The translations under genes were made by a program, and so were the position numbers. From an uncultured Veillonella sp. (lineage in GTDB: Bacteria; Bacillota; Negativicutes; Veillonellales; Veillonellaceae), in NCBI RefSeq assembly GCF_900545205.1, contig NZ_UQYC01000016.1:1-27494 (forward strand): a stretch of 27,494 nt of DNA. The letters run 5' to 3'. Positions within the stretch are counted from its first letter, which is position 1. Every line of letters starts with the position of its first letter. This document shows positions 1 to 7,041 of the stretch, piece after piece. Under the pieces are notes generated by a model. That model saw nothing but the letters and a program-made list of their open reading frames with translations. It did not search any database and was not told the DNA's origin.

Positions 1-565
1 CATAGTCCCAGATTTGAATTTTTTGAATTTCATGGGATGTACGGAAACCGTCAAAGAAGTTGATGAACGGTACACGAGTTTTAATAGCTGTCAAGTGAGC
101 TACTGCAGACAAGTCCATTACTTCTTGTACGGAGGATTCAGCAAGCATAGCGCAGCCAGCTGCACGAGCAGCCATTACGTCTTGATGGTCACCGAAGATA
201 GCCAAAGCGTGTGCAGCCAATGCACGAGCAGCTACTTGGAATACACCTGGAAGTAATTCGCCTGCTACTTTGTATAAGTTAGGAAGCATCAATAACAAAC
301 CTTGGGAAGATGTGAAAGTTGTTGTTAATGCACCAGCTTGTAAAGAACCGTGAGTTGCGGCAGCAGCACCTGCTTCAGATTGCATTTCTACAACTTGAAC
401 AGTGTTGCCGAAGATGTTTTTACGACCAGACGCAGCCCATTCGTCAATGTGTTCTGGCATTGGGGAAGATGGAGTGATTGGGTAAATCGCAGCAACTTCT
501 GTAAAACCATAAGAAACGTGAGCAGCCGCTTGGTTGCCGTCCATAGTTTTAAATTTACGACTCAT
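1..565 (-). CDS. nifJ: Pyruvate:ferredoxin (flavodoxin) oxidoreductase, N-terminal part (cut by window edge)
   Basis: The minus strand from 565 encodes about 188 residues starting MSRKFKTMDGNQAAAHVSYG, then AAIYPITPSSPMPEHIDEW, TVQVVEMQSEAGAAAATHG, TFTSSQGLLLMLPNLYK and FGDHQDVMAARAAGCAM. This is the N-terminal pyruvate-binding domain of pyruvate:ferredoxin oxidoreductase. The enzyme decarboxylates pyruvate to acetyl-CoA and CO2 and reduces ferredoxin in the cytosol, which is central to anaerobic lactate or pyruvate use. The YPITPSS motif and the Thr-Ser-rich substrate loop are intact. The gene runs off the left end, so its TPP and iron-sulfur domains are not seen. The ATG at 563-565 follows a GGAGG site 6-7 bases upstream. 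It diverges from a LysR gene, with a promoter at 621-649 and a palindrome further upstream. Seen directly: sequence and start. Family assignment is confident. Confidence 0.95.
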   Translation of the reverse strand, partial: MSRKFKTMDGNQAAAHVSYGFTEVAAIYPITPSSPMPEHIDEWAASGRKNIFGNTVQVVEMQSEAGAAAATHGSLQAGALTTTFTSSQGLLLMLPNLYKVAGELLPGVFQVAARALAAHALAIFGDHQDVMAARAAGCAMLAESSVQEVMDLSAVAHLTAIKTRVPFINFFDGFRTSHEIQKIQIWDY

Positions 566-620
566 GTGATTATTGCCTCCTTAAGCATTTAGCAAAAATA
601 GAACACTTGCTTAATCTATC

Positions 621-649
621 ATTATGTTTAGGAATAACAACCATTACAA
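621..649 (-). promoter_or_regulatory. Candidate nifJ promoter
   Basis: On the minus strand TTGTAA (644-649) is followed after 17 bases by CATAAT (621-626). These match the sigma-70 consensus at 4/6 and 5/6 positions with ideal spacing. Transcription would begin near 614, giving a leader of about 50 bases before the nifJ ATG. The dyad at 668-708 is centred about 74 bases upstream of that start, a normal distance for a LysR-type activator. Confidence 0.5.
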
Positions 650-667
650 ACTTGCGCACATGAAAAA

Positions 668-708
668 ATAATGCAATAATATATATGTTATATATAATAT
701 GGCATTAT
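668..708. promoter_or_regulatory. 41-base imperfect palindrome, candidate operator
   Basis: The left arm ATAATGCAATAATATATAT (668-686) and the reverse complement of the right arm (690-708) agree at 17 of 19 positions around a three-base centre. The symmetry is far more than expected by chance even in AT-rich DNA, because the outer ATAATGC/GCATTAT blocks contain GC pairs. It lies upstream of the candidate nifJ -35 box. The likely binder is the divergent LysR protein or a global anaerobic or redox regulator; which one cannot be told from sequence. Confidence 0.55.
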
Positions 709-950
709 GTGTGAACATACTTTTGTATTGGGCACAACCATAATTCCTAATATCATAACTTGATATAGCCCTATATGCACATTATAACGTGCTGGGCCCT
801 ATCAACGCAACACATACAGTGACTGTCGCTTTGCCAATATTGCTATCCATGCTTTACATAAAGTAATAGCTAATTGCGTTATAGTAATAACTATTCTCAT
901 TTAGCATAGGTCACTTCCCATAACCAGATTTTATTTTTAGGGGGTTAATT

Positions 951-1874
951 ATGGATTTTCATCATTTGAAATACTTCGTTGAAGTAGCTGATCAAAAAAG
1001 CTTTAGTAAAGCTGCGCGGAATTTGCACATCTCCCAATCCGCTATCAGCCGTACTATTAAAGCTTTAGAAGACGAACTTGGTGTTGTTCTCTTCATGCGT
1101 AATGCTAAATCTGTAGAACTTACTGATGGGGGTACCATCTTCTTAACCCACGCAAAACGCGTAGTATTCATGTTTGAACATCTAAAAACTGATTTTGAAA
1201 ACGAGTTTCGTTTGGAGCAAGGTTCCATTAGAATTGGTATTCCACCAATTACCGATGCACCTATCTTCGCTCAGCTTTTAGGGGAGTTCAAAAAAGTATA
1301 TCCACAAATTGAATTAGAACTTTATGAACAAGGTTCTAAAAAAGTTGAGATTAGTGTTCAAGAAGGCTTGATTGATATTGGTATCATTTGTACGAAACCA
1401 AATCCAAAAGAATTTGAGTCATTCTACCTCACTAGTGATCCTCTTTCCGTTATCGTTCCAAAATCTAGCCCTCTTGCGAAAGAAAAAGAAATTCGTTTAG
1501 AAATGCTAGCTGATGAGTCTTTCGTATTGCACAAAGACGACTTTAATTTGCATGACGAAATCATCAAAGCTTGTAAACATACAGGTTTTCAACCTCATAT
1601 CGTATTTGAAACAAGCCAACGTGATCTTATGTTGCAAACAGTTAGTGCAGACCTTGCCATCGCATTGTTACCATCTCGCCTCTGCCCTGAGGTAGGTGAA
1701 AATACAGAGGTTGGTTCCAAGGTTGTTGTACGTCCACTTGTACCAGAAATCATTCATACACTTTATGTTATTTGGAAAAAAGGTCATTACCTCTCCCATG
1801 CTTCTCGCTTGTGGTTAGACTTTGTAAATTCCAAATTACCATTACCTGGATTACAACTCGAGGATCGTCAATAA
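951..1874 (+). CDS. LysR-family transcriptional regulator
   Basis: This 307-residue protein has the standard LysR length. The N-terminal winged helix-turn-helix covers about residues 1-60 (MDFHHLKYFVEVADQKSFSK, then AARNLHISQSAISRTIKALE). The C-terminal part (about 90-295) is a two-lobed effector-binding domain beginning GSIRIGIPP and containing the QTVSADLAIALLPS segment. The ATG follows AGGGGGTTAATT. It diverges from nifJ across a region with a strong dyad, so control of nifJ, of itself, or both is likely but inferred. The stop overlaps the start of the next gene (TAATG), so the two are translated together. The ligand is unknown. Confidence 0.93.
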   Translation: MDFHHLKYFVEVADQKSFSKAARNLHISQSAISRTIKALEDELGVVLFMRNAKSVELTDGGTIFLTHAKRVVFMFEHLKTDFENEFRLEQGSIRIGIPPITDAPIFAQLLGEFKKVYPQIELELYEQGSKKVEISVQEGLIDIGIICTKPNPKEFESFYLTSDPLSVIVPKSSPLAKEKEIRLEMLADESFVLHKDDFNLHDEIIKACKHTGFQPHIVFETSQRDLMLQTVSADLAIALLPSRLCPEVGENTEVGSKVVVRPLVPEIIHTLYVIWKKGHYLSHASRLWLDFVNSKLPLPGLQLEDRQ

Positions 1875-2293
1875 TGAATAAACCATCTGGGCTCGCATCT
1901 AAATTGCGGGCCCTTTTGAAAGCTAAAGAAACACCCATGTGGGGCGTTATTATCGTGCTGGTAATTGTTATAATCTTCCAGCAAATACAAATTTCAGAAC
2001 TACAATGGCGTGTCGATGAAGACCACGATGGTTCTTCCGTTGATAGTGTAGCTGGTCGCCTTTACATCCTAGAAGGGATGGCTAATAAACATAGCGACCA
2101 ACTGGATAATATCTTTAAAGACATTCGCCAATTACAAAACGACGGTGCCAAGTACGACTGGGAACTGAAACAATTACAATGGTTACACCCAGAGCTTAAA
2201 GTGCGACCACCAGAAGCTAACCCTTCCCCGTTCAAATCCACAGATCTAAACCTCGATATGAACCCTGGGAAAGTACCGGATGTAAAAAAATAA
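1874..2293 (+). CDS. Small bitopic membrane protein of unknown function
   Basis: The ATG at 1874 overlaps the LysR stop by one base, giving a 139-residue protein. An upstream in-frame extension to 1772 would lie inside the LysR gene and is rejected. Residues 1-20 are basic (SKLRALLKAKETP), followed by one hydrophobic helix at about 21-40 (MWGVIIVLVIVIIFQQIQ). A polar, Glu/Gln/Leu-rich stretch to about 115 looks like a coiled coil (ISELQWRVDEDHDG, LEGMANKHSDQLDNIFKDIR). The tail is Pro-rich. The likely topology is N-in with the coiled coil outside. I do not recognise a family. Coupling to the regulator suggests a linked role, which is unproven. Confidence 0.8.
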   Translation: MNKPSGLASKLRALLKAKETPMWGVIIVLVIVIIFQQIQISELQWRVDEDHDGSSVDSVAGRLYILEGMANKHSDQLDNIFKDIRQLQNDGAKYDWELKQLQWLHPELKVRPPEANPSPFKSTDLNLDMNPGKVPDVKK

Positions 2294-2295
2294 AT

Positions 2296-2348
2296 AAAAG
2301 CCAGATACAATACATACTAAAAAGTATTTACATTGTATCTGGCTTTTT
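2296..2348. terminator. Bidirectional intrinsic terminator
   Basis: AAAAGCCAGATACAAT (2296-2311) pairs perfectly with ATTGTATCTGGCTTTT (2332-2347). T-runs follow the stem on both strands, so it can end the plus-strand LysR unit and the converging minus-strand gene at 2361. Confidence 0.9.
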
Positions 2349-2360
2349 ATTATATCTGCC

Positions 2361-3257
2361 TTAATCCGTTTGAACTACAGTAATAGCTTTTATCTTTTTA
2401 TCAAGAGGAATGTACTTATATAAACTGAAATTCTTATTATAGGATTTTTCCCATTCACTCACAACAGAGTAGTGCCTATGATGGAAATTACCTTTATCAT
2501 CTATATAAAGAAAGAGATCTTTTTGAGCCATAACACCAAAGCCCATAGCATCCAAAGTGTACCCCTTATGAACACCATCATTTGTATTTAAATAATCTCG
2601 TAACTCTGCTTCACGAGATGTATCAACCCAGCCTAATTCCAATACTCTACTAACTAACGTATCTTCAGCAGCCTTATAAGCTTTATTTGCAGCTATAAGT
2701 CCCTTATCTGGAAAACCTTGAACATCCTCTTGATATCCAAAGGCTGTCACAACTATGAGTTTTCCCGTTCCATACTGATTCTCATAAGAAATAATCGGAT
2801 CTGCTACTGTAATAGCTTTCTCTACAAAAGGATTCCATAATATTGAATCAATATAATGCTCTTGAGTTTTATACTCTACAATATATTTAGTCTCACCTAC
2901 ATCATTACCGGTCGGTTTTATTTTAACATTACCATCGTCATGAGTAAGAATATTAAAATCCACATAATATGCTGATACATAGTAATTGCCTAATATAGGC
3001 TTCAATTGACTCTGTAAGTTATCTATCGTCTTATGTTGTTCTAAATCACCAATATATTTAGCGCGTCCTAAATTCTTAACAGCTGTCTCCCATGAATCAT
3101 AAGGACCTGAAACTTTAACAATGTCACGGTTGTACACTGCAATTTTCTCAAAAGCAGCTCTACCTTCACCCGTCGGATCATGTAATGATATCGCATTTAC
3201 AGATACGCCTAGTGTAAAAGTTGTTAATACGGCCACTAAAAATAACTTTCTATACAT
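2361..3257 (-). CDS. Exported protein of unknown function
   Basis: I choose the ATG at 3255-3257 (298 residues) because it follows GAGAGGAC by 3 bases and is directly followed by a signal peptide: MYRKLF, a hydrophobic core (LVAVLTTFTLGVSV) and a small-residue cleavage site near NA-ISL. A 17-residue upstream extension would bury the signal peptide. The mature part has no membrane helix and no motif I recognise. Visible features are ISYENQYGTGKLIVVTAFGYQ in the middle and an aromatic, basic C-terminal region (FHHRHYSVVSEWEKSYNKNF). It has its own promoter (3300-3328) and shares the terminator at 2296-2348, so it is likely a single-gene unit. Probably periplasmic, function unknown. Confidence 0.82.
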   Translation of the reverse strand: MYRKLFLVAVLTTFTLGVSVNAISLHDPTGEGRAAFEKIAVYNRDIVKVSGPYDSWETAVKNLGRAKYIGDLEQHKTIDNLQSQLKPILGNYYVSAYYVDFNILTHDDGNVKIKPTGNDVGETKYIVEYKTQEHYIDSILWNPFVEKAITVADPIISYENQYGTGKLIVVTAFGYQEDVQGFPDKGLIAANKAYKAAEDTLVSRVLELGWVDTSREAELRDYLNTNDGVHKGYTLDAMGFGVMAQKDLFLYIDDKGNFHHRHYSVVSEWEKSYNKNFSLYKYIPLDKKIKAITVVQTD

Positions 3258-3299
3258 ATTGTCCTCTCTTAATTTTATCCTGTAGATTCTATTACTTTT

Positions 3300-3328
3300 A
3301 TTATACATAAAACAACATCATTACTAAA
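3300..3328 (-). promoter_or_regulatory. Promoter of the exported-protein gene
   Basis: Minus-strand TTTAGT (3323-3328), 17 bases, then a perfect TATAAT (3300-3305). Transcription would start near 3293, about 36 bases before the ATG at 3257. The box touches the U-run of the terminator that ends the upstream transporter gene. Confidence 0.6.
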
Positions 3329-3386
3329 GAAAAAGAGCTATACCTCATACATTCGCTACAATGTGAATGCATTAGAGATATAGCTC
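3327..3386 (-). terminator. Intrinsic terminator after the MFS transporter gene
   Basis: GAGCTATA (3335-3342) pairs with TATAGCTC (3379-3386), and the stem continues with interruptions through a second block (CATTC / GAATG). On the minus strand it is followed by TTTTTCTTT. It lies 75 bases downstream of the transporter stop. Confidence 0.8.
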
Positions 3387-3460
3387 GTTTCAATTTGTAA
3401 TTTTCATATGTTAATAACAATTGTCATAACTTGTAAATTACATAATTTATGAAGTTATAC

Positions 3461-4774
3461 TTAGTCTTCTTTGTGTTCCATAGATTTAGGTAATGTCAAG
3501 ATTAGTAGACCTGCTAGGAACATACAAGCCCCCATTACATAGTAACCGTAAGTAAAGCTACCAGTGTGACCATTGATGAATCCAAGCATGTATGGTCCTA
3601 CCCAACCACCCATATTACCAGAGGAGTTAATAAGGCCCATCGCCCCTGCCGCAGCAGCGCCAGATAAGAAGGTTGTTGGCATGGTCCACCATACACCCAT
3701 ACCACCGTAAACACCTACAGCAGTTAAGCAGATAAAGAATAAGCTAATTTCTGGGGATGAACTATGTGGTGTTGCCAAGAAACCAATTGTACCAATGAAC
3801 AATGTAGTAGCAACGTGCCAACGTTTTTCGTTGCGCTTTTCAGAGGAATAACCACAATATACTTGCACGAGTAATGCAGCAGACATCGGAATAGCAATAG
3901 ACCATGCTACTACACTTGGCGGCCAACCAGATAAGCTTTTAAGAACTTGAGGCATCCAGAAGCTAAAGCCCCAGAAACCAATAACCCATAAGAAGTAAAT
4001 TAACGCTAAACGTAATACTTTTGGATCTTTTAAAGCTTGCCATGTAGTATATTTCTTTACAGCTTGCTTTTGTTGTTCTTCTTTTTCAAGTTCAGCCTTG
4101 ATATAGGCTTTTTCTGTATCAGTTACCCAAGATGCATGGTCTGGACGTTCTTTCATCCAGAACGCAAAAATGAAAGCAAAGATAACAGCTGGAATAGCTT
4201 CAACGATGAAGAGTGTACGCCACCCATGAAGACCAAAGAATGTTGTATCCAGTAAGATACCTGCCAATGGACCACCAATGATATTAGAGAACAATAAAGA
4301 TGTTAACATCAAGGAGATTGCCTTTGCACGTTCCTTTGGCAAAAACCAATTTGGAATGAGTAACGAATAAATTACAGGATATAAAGAGGCTTCACATAGA
4401 CCAAGAAGGAATCGATAAATATAAAACTCCAACTCTGTGGTCATCGTTGTCATAAGAATACATACTAGACCCCAACTAAACATAATACGTGCTACCCAAT
4501 GCATAGCATTACAGCGAGCAGCGATTAGAGATGCAGGGACTTCAAATAAAACATAGCCTATAAAGAAGATACCGGCGCCCATACCAAATACCTCTGGTGT
4601 CAACCATGGTAAATTCTCCTTCATGGTCAAGCCAGCATAGGCAATATTTACACGGTCCAAAAAGGCAATAATAGAAACAATAAATAATGGCAAGACTACG
4701 TGTAGCATACGACGCTTCGTAAAGTCTTTAAAATCAATAACCCCACTTTGAGGCTCTGGTGTAGATGAGTTCAT
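3461..4774 (-). CDS. MFS transporter, anion:cation symporter (ACS) type
   Basis: This 437-residue polytopic protein has the length and spacing of a 12-helix major facilitator. The first helix (about residues 23-45) runs into FLDRVNIAYAG, and later RFLLGLCEASLYP appears. Both are typical of the ACS branch that imports organic anions such as hexuronates, glucarate, tartrate or phthalate with H+ or Na+. A central cytoplasmic loop (about 215-245, KAELEKEEQQKQAVKKY) separates the two six-helix halves. The C-terminus is charged (KSMEHKED). The ATG follows AAAGGAATTAT. It has a promoter overlapped by an inverted repeat and its own terminator, so it appears to be regulated alone. The substrate cannot be set from sequence. 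Confidence 0.88.
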   Translation of the reverse strand: MNSSTPEPQSGVIDFKDFTKRRMLHVVLPLFIVSIIAFLDRVNIAYAGLTMKENLPWLTPEVFGMGAGIFFIGYVLFEVPASLIAARCNAMHWVARIMFSWGLVCILMTTMTTELEFYIYRFLLGLCEASLYPVIYSLLIPNWFLPKERAKAISLMLTSLLFSNIIGGPLAGILLDTTFFGLHGWRTLFIVEAIPAVIFAFIFAFWMKERPDHASWVTDTEKAYIKAELEKEEQQKQAVKKYTTWQALKDPKVLRLALIYFLWVIGFWGFSFWMPQVLKSLSGWPPSVVAWSIAIPMSAALLVQVYCGYSSEKRNEKRWHVATTLFIGTIGFLATPHSSSPEISLFFICLTAVGVYGGMGVWWTMPTTFLSGAAAAGAMGLINSSGNMGGWVGPYMLGFINGHTGSFTYGYYVMGACMFLAGLLILTLPKSMEHKED

Positions 4775-4789
4775 ATAATTCCTTTCTAC

Positions 4790-4824
4790 TACTTAAGATA
4801 TTACATACCTTATTATCTTAAGTA
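4790..4824. promoter_or_regulatory. Perfect 10-base inverted repeat over the MFS gene promoter
   Basis: TACTTAAGAT (4790-4799) and ATCTTAAGTA (4815-4824) are exact inverted copies 15 bases apart. One arm contains the -10 hexamer (4815-4820) and the other lies just downstream of the predicted start, in the leader. This placement suits a repressor operator that blocks initiation. A leader hairpin is the alternative. Confidence 0.65.
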
Positions 4825-4843
4825 AACAAAAGTCCTCTGTCAA
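4815..4843 (-). promoter_or_regulatory. Promoter of the MFS transporter gene
   Basis: A perfect TTGACA (4838-4843) is followed by 17 bases and TAAGAT (4815-4820) on the minus strand. The start would be near 4808, with a leader of about 34 bases. Confidence 0.7.
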
Positions 4844-4941
4844 TGGAATTATATAGAATATAGAAATAACAAATAAGAATAGCAAAATCAAAATGATGAC
4901 ATATAAAAATAAAAAAGTATATTCATTAGGAATAACTGTAT

Positions 4942-5009
4942 AAAATAAAAGCACTTTATAGTATAACGCTGTCTCTATTACAAGATAACAAAATACTATA
5001 AAGTGCTTT
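4942..5009 (-). terminator. Intrinsic terminator after the cupin gene
   Basis: AAAGCACTTTATAGTAT (4948-4964) pairs perfectly with ATACTATAAAGTGCTTT (4993-5009). A T-rich run follows on the minus strand. It begins four bases past the cupin stop codon and closes the three-gene unit 6793-5014. Confidence 0.9.
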
Positions 5010-5013
5010 CATA

Positions 5014-5370
5014 TTAATTAGTATTAACAGGGTCATAATCAGCAGGTACAGGAGCAACGATACTCACAAAGATAACATCTTCTGTTCCAGTATTTTTTGC
5101 GCCATGACATTCACCCTTTTTAGATACTATAACTTGTCCCTTTGTAAAAGGCACCTCTGTATCAGGCGTTGGATAAAATACCCCCTTACCTTGCAATATA
5201 ACCCATATATCATCAGAGTTATGATGGTAATGCTTTGGTAAGGTTTGCCCAGGTTTAATAACCCATACTGAGCCACCTGTGGAATCAGTTTGATAAAATG
5301 GAGTCCTAACAGCTTTCTCCAAACTTTCAACTTTCACAAGTTCCATGTCAAAAATACGTTGATTACTCAT
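5014..5370 (-). CDS. Small cupin-fold protein
   Basis: This 118-residue single-domain cupin starts at the ATG at 5368-5370, preceded by AAAGGTG at good spacing. The in-frame ATG six codons upstream would place that Shine-Dalgarno inside the gene. Cupin motif 1 is GQTLPKHYHHNSDDIWVILQ followed by GKG, with the HxH metal ligands and Asp where Glu is usual. Motif 2 is GQVIVSKKGECHGAKNTG, with the last His ligand. A metal-binding sensor, isomerase or dioxygenase role is possible; the fold alone does not tell. It is 28 bases downstream of the DUF4261-like gene and closes that unit. Confidence 0.85.
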   Translation of the reverse strand: MSNQRIFDMELVKVESLEKAVRTPFYQTDSTGGSVWVIKPGQTLPKHYHHNSDDIWVILQGKGVFYPTPDTEVPFTKGQVIVSKKGECHGAKNTGTEDVIFVSIVAPVPADYDPVNTN

Positions 5371-5398
5371 AATGCTCACACCTTTCATCGATTAACAA

Positions 5399-6274
5399 CT
5401 AACGAGTACCCGATGCATATTCTCCCATATTAATATCTATAACAGTTCGAACAGGTTGAATTAAGGAGTCCTCATACTGAACCGCCCATTTAATATCTGG
5501 ATTCATATCTCCATTTTCTAAGCCTGCAATCGTTTGCCCGTCATCAATAGGATTATCGTGCTCAAAGATATAATACAATACACTATACGCATGATTTACA
5601 ATTTCATCGGGGTTCATACCGTGAAAGTGATACTGCAAATCAGGGTAGAATAAGGTGTTCATACCTATCGTATCAACCATCATGTCATCTGTGCCTTGAA
5701 TGCTAAAATATCGCACATTTACGGCATAATAAATAAAACGTGTTACAGCTTTATCAGGATGATTTTCAATGGTTTCTCGACTTAAGAACTTACGAGATGG
5801 ACCAAAGACAACGGCCTTACAGGATGGATATAACTCTAACAACGCATCTACATATTTCACGAGCATATCAGCTCGTTCTTTAGGTTCTAAACCCGAAGCT
5901 AACATGTCTGTAGCAAATACTCTATATTGGCACTCATCTAGCAAGTCATCTACATTTGGACAATCCCAAACCTGACTACGTGTAAAATCATCTAGTACAG
6001 GTTTGTCGATTTTTTCACAATTCGTCACCATCAAGGTTGGTGAAATATCTGCATCGTTATCCTCGTAATGAACCTTATAATTCTGAGGTGCAAAACCAGC
6101 AGATTCAACGCCATAACTAAAGCAATCAACAGGACCTAAATGCTTTGTGAATACCTCTACCATTGTATCTCGATTAGGCATATCACACTGCTTTGGCATT
6201 AATAACTCAACGAAAAACAAACCGCCAGGGCGAACAGAGTTATCTGTTAGATCTTGTTTAAATACTTGAGTCAT
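5399..6274 (-). CDS. DUF4261-like protein
   Basis: This 291-residue soluble, acidic protein has no signal peptide and no membrane helix. From memory it resembles DUF4261 proteins: the segment DTIGMNTLFYPDLQYHFHG, then DDGQTIAG near residues 240-250, then SLIQPVRTVIDI near the end. An N-terminal part with FFVELLMPKQ precedes these. The biochemical role of that family is not established; members appear next to small genes of toxin-immunity and bacterial-competition loci, which is general knowledge and not shown here. The ATG follows AGGAGAGCG. It sits 15 bases after the unknown gene at 6290 and 28 bases before the cupin, so the three are probably co-transcribed. Confidence 0.62.
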   Translation of the reverse strand: MTQVFKQDLTDNSVRPGGLFFVELLMPKQCDMPNRDTMVEVFTKHLGPVDCFSYGVESAGFAPQNYKVHYEDNDADISPTLMVTNCEKIDKPVLDDFTRSQVWDCPNVDDLLDECQYRVFATDMLASGLEPKERADMLVKYVDALLELYPSCKAVVFGPSRKFLSRETIENHPDKAVTRFIYYAVNVRYFSIQGTDDMMVDTIGMNTLFYPDLQYHFHGMNPDEIVNHAYSVLYYIFEHDNPIDDGQTIAGLENGDMNPDIKWAVQYEDSLIQPVRTVIDINMGEYASGTR

Positions 6275-6289
6275 ACACGCTCTCCTAAA

Positions 6290-6793
6290 TTAAAACATAA
6301 TGTAAAATATATCTTTCACTTTATAGTATATCAGATGTTTATAAGTACTACAATTACGTAACCACTGTTTCATAAATAATAAATAATCTATATTTCTACT
6401 ACATGTTAGCGTAATATCGATATACTGTGGCATCACGATTATATAATCTAAAGATAATGACTCATACTCAAGTTCAAACGTCTTATTATTCTCCAAGGTT
6501 TGTAGAAATCGCGCATATAAATAATCAATACTTTCAGAATGATTACCAAGTTTGCAATTTCCCATATCAAATAGGTTACGATAGGAAGTGTCCCCTGGTA
6601 GCACAGACATCCAATCTAAAGCATATTCTGATACACCGAACACCGTTTTTTCAGGATTAGGTCCATCTAAATCATCCTGTAACCAAGCAGATATTATTTG
6701 GTACATATTTAGTGTTTCATATTCGCTTACATCACTATAAAACTCACTTAGCCCCTCTAGGTCAATCTCTAACTTAGCAATACAACGATACAT
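6290..6793 (-). CDS. Unknown acidic protein heading the DUF4261-cupin unit
   Basis: This protein of 167 residues has a strong ribosome site (AGGAGGTAGTTTCT before the ATG). It is acidic in the first two thirds (LEIDLEGLSEFYSDVSEYET, then DDLDGPNPEKTV), with no signal peptide and no clear membrane helix. The C-terminus (about 140-167) becomes basic, aromatic and Cys-containing (RNCSTYKHLIYYKVKDIFYI). That change of character may reflect a shifted or worn C-terminal end. I recognise no family. It resembles small immunity or SMI1/KNR4-sized proteins in size and charge only, which is a guess. It is probably the first gene of the three-gene unit ending at 5014. Confidence 0.7.
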   Translation of the reverse strand: MYRCIAKLEIDLEGLSEFYSDVSEYETLNMYQIISAWLQDDLDGPNPEKTVFGVSEYALDWMSVLPGDTSYRNLFDMGNCKLGNHSESIDYLYARFLQTLENNKTFELEYESLSLDYIIVMPQYIDITLTCSRNIDYLLFMKQWLRNCSTYKHLIYYKVKDIFYIMF

Positions 6794-6916
6794 AGAAACT
6801 ACCTCCTAAAGATCTCCAATCTTCTTATAGTAAAAGTATAACTATATCTATGTACCATTTTTATCTCATTAAGTTTTGACCCTGTATCTAAAATTAACAC
6901 TAAATCATTTATAACT

Positions 6917-6963
6917 ACAAAAAGACCCTCTCCATAAGTCCGAGAACTATGGAGAGGGTCTTT
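6917..6963 (-). terminator. Intrinsic terminator after citF
   Basis: AAAGACCCTCTCCATA (6921-6936) pairs with TATGGAGAGGGTCTTT (6948-6963), a 16-base GC-rich stem. On the minus strand TTTTT follows. It ends the transporter-citDEF operon about 80 bases after the citF stop. Confidence 0.92.
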
Positions 6964-7041
6964 ATATTATCTAATCAGCATAGGATGATGAGCCGATGGC
7001 CTACCTGTTACGGTTTCCCTCGAACTCTCAGCACTACTTAA

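Larger units (their letters stand above)
566..950. other. Divergent nifJ / LysR intergenic region
   Basis: This 385-base AT-rich stretch has no convincing gene. It holds the nifJ ribosome-binding site, a candidate nifJ promoter (621-649), a 41-base dyad (668-708) and the LysR gene's ribosome site (GGGGG just before 951). A weaker inverted repeat, AATAG...CTATT, lies around 866-896 (AATAGCTAAT and AATAACTATT). I could not place a good promoter for the LysR gene with confidence. The arrangement is typical of a LysR regulator acting on its divergent neighbour, which is an inference. Confidence 0.6.

Noticed and set aside
1772..1873. Upstream extension of the small membrane protein gene
   Set aside because: It lies inside the LysR gene; the ATG at 1874 overlapping the stop is the natural start.
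6978..7038. tRNA-like GAGTTCGAGGG motif after citF
   Set aside because: There is no acceptor stem, anticodon arm or CCA-type end around it; only the T-loop-like string matches.
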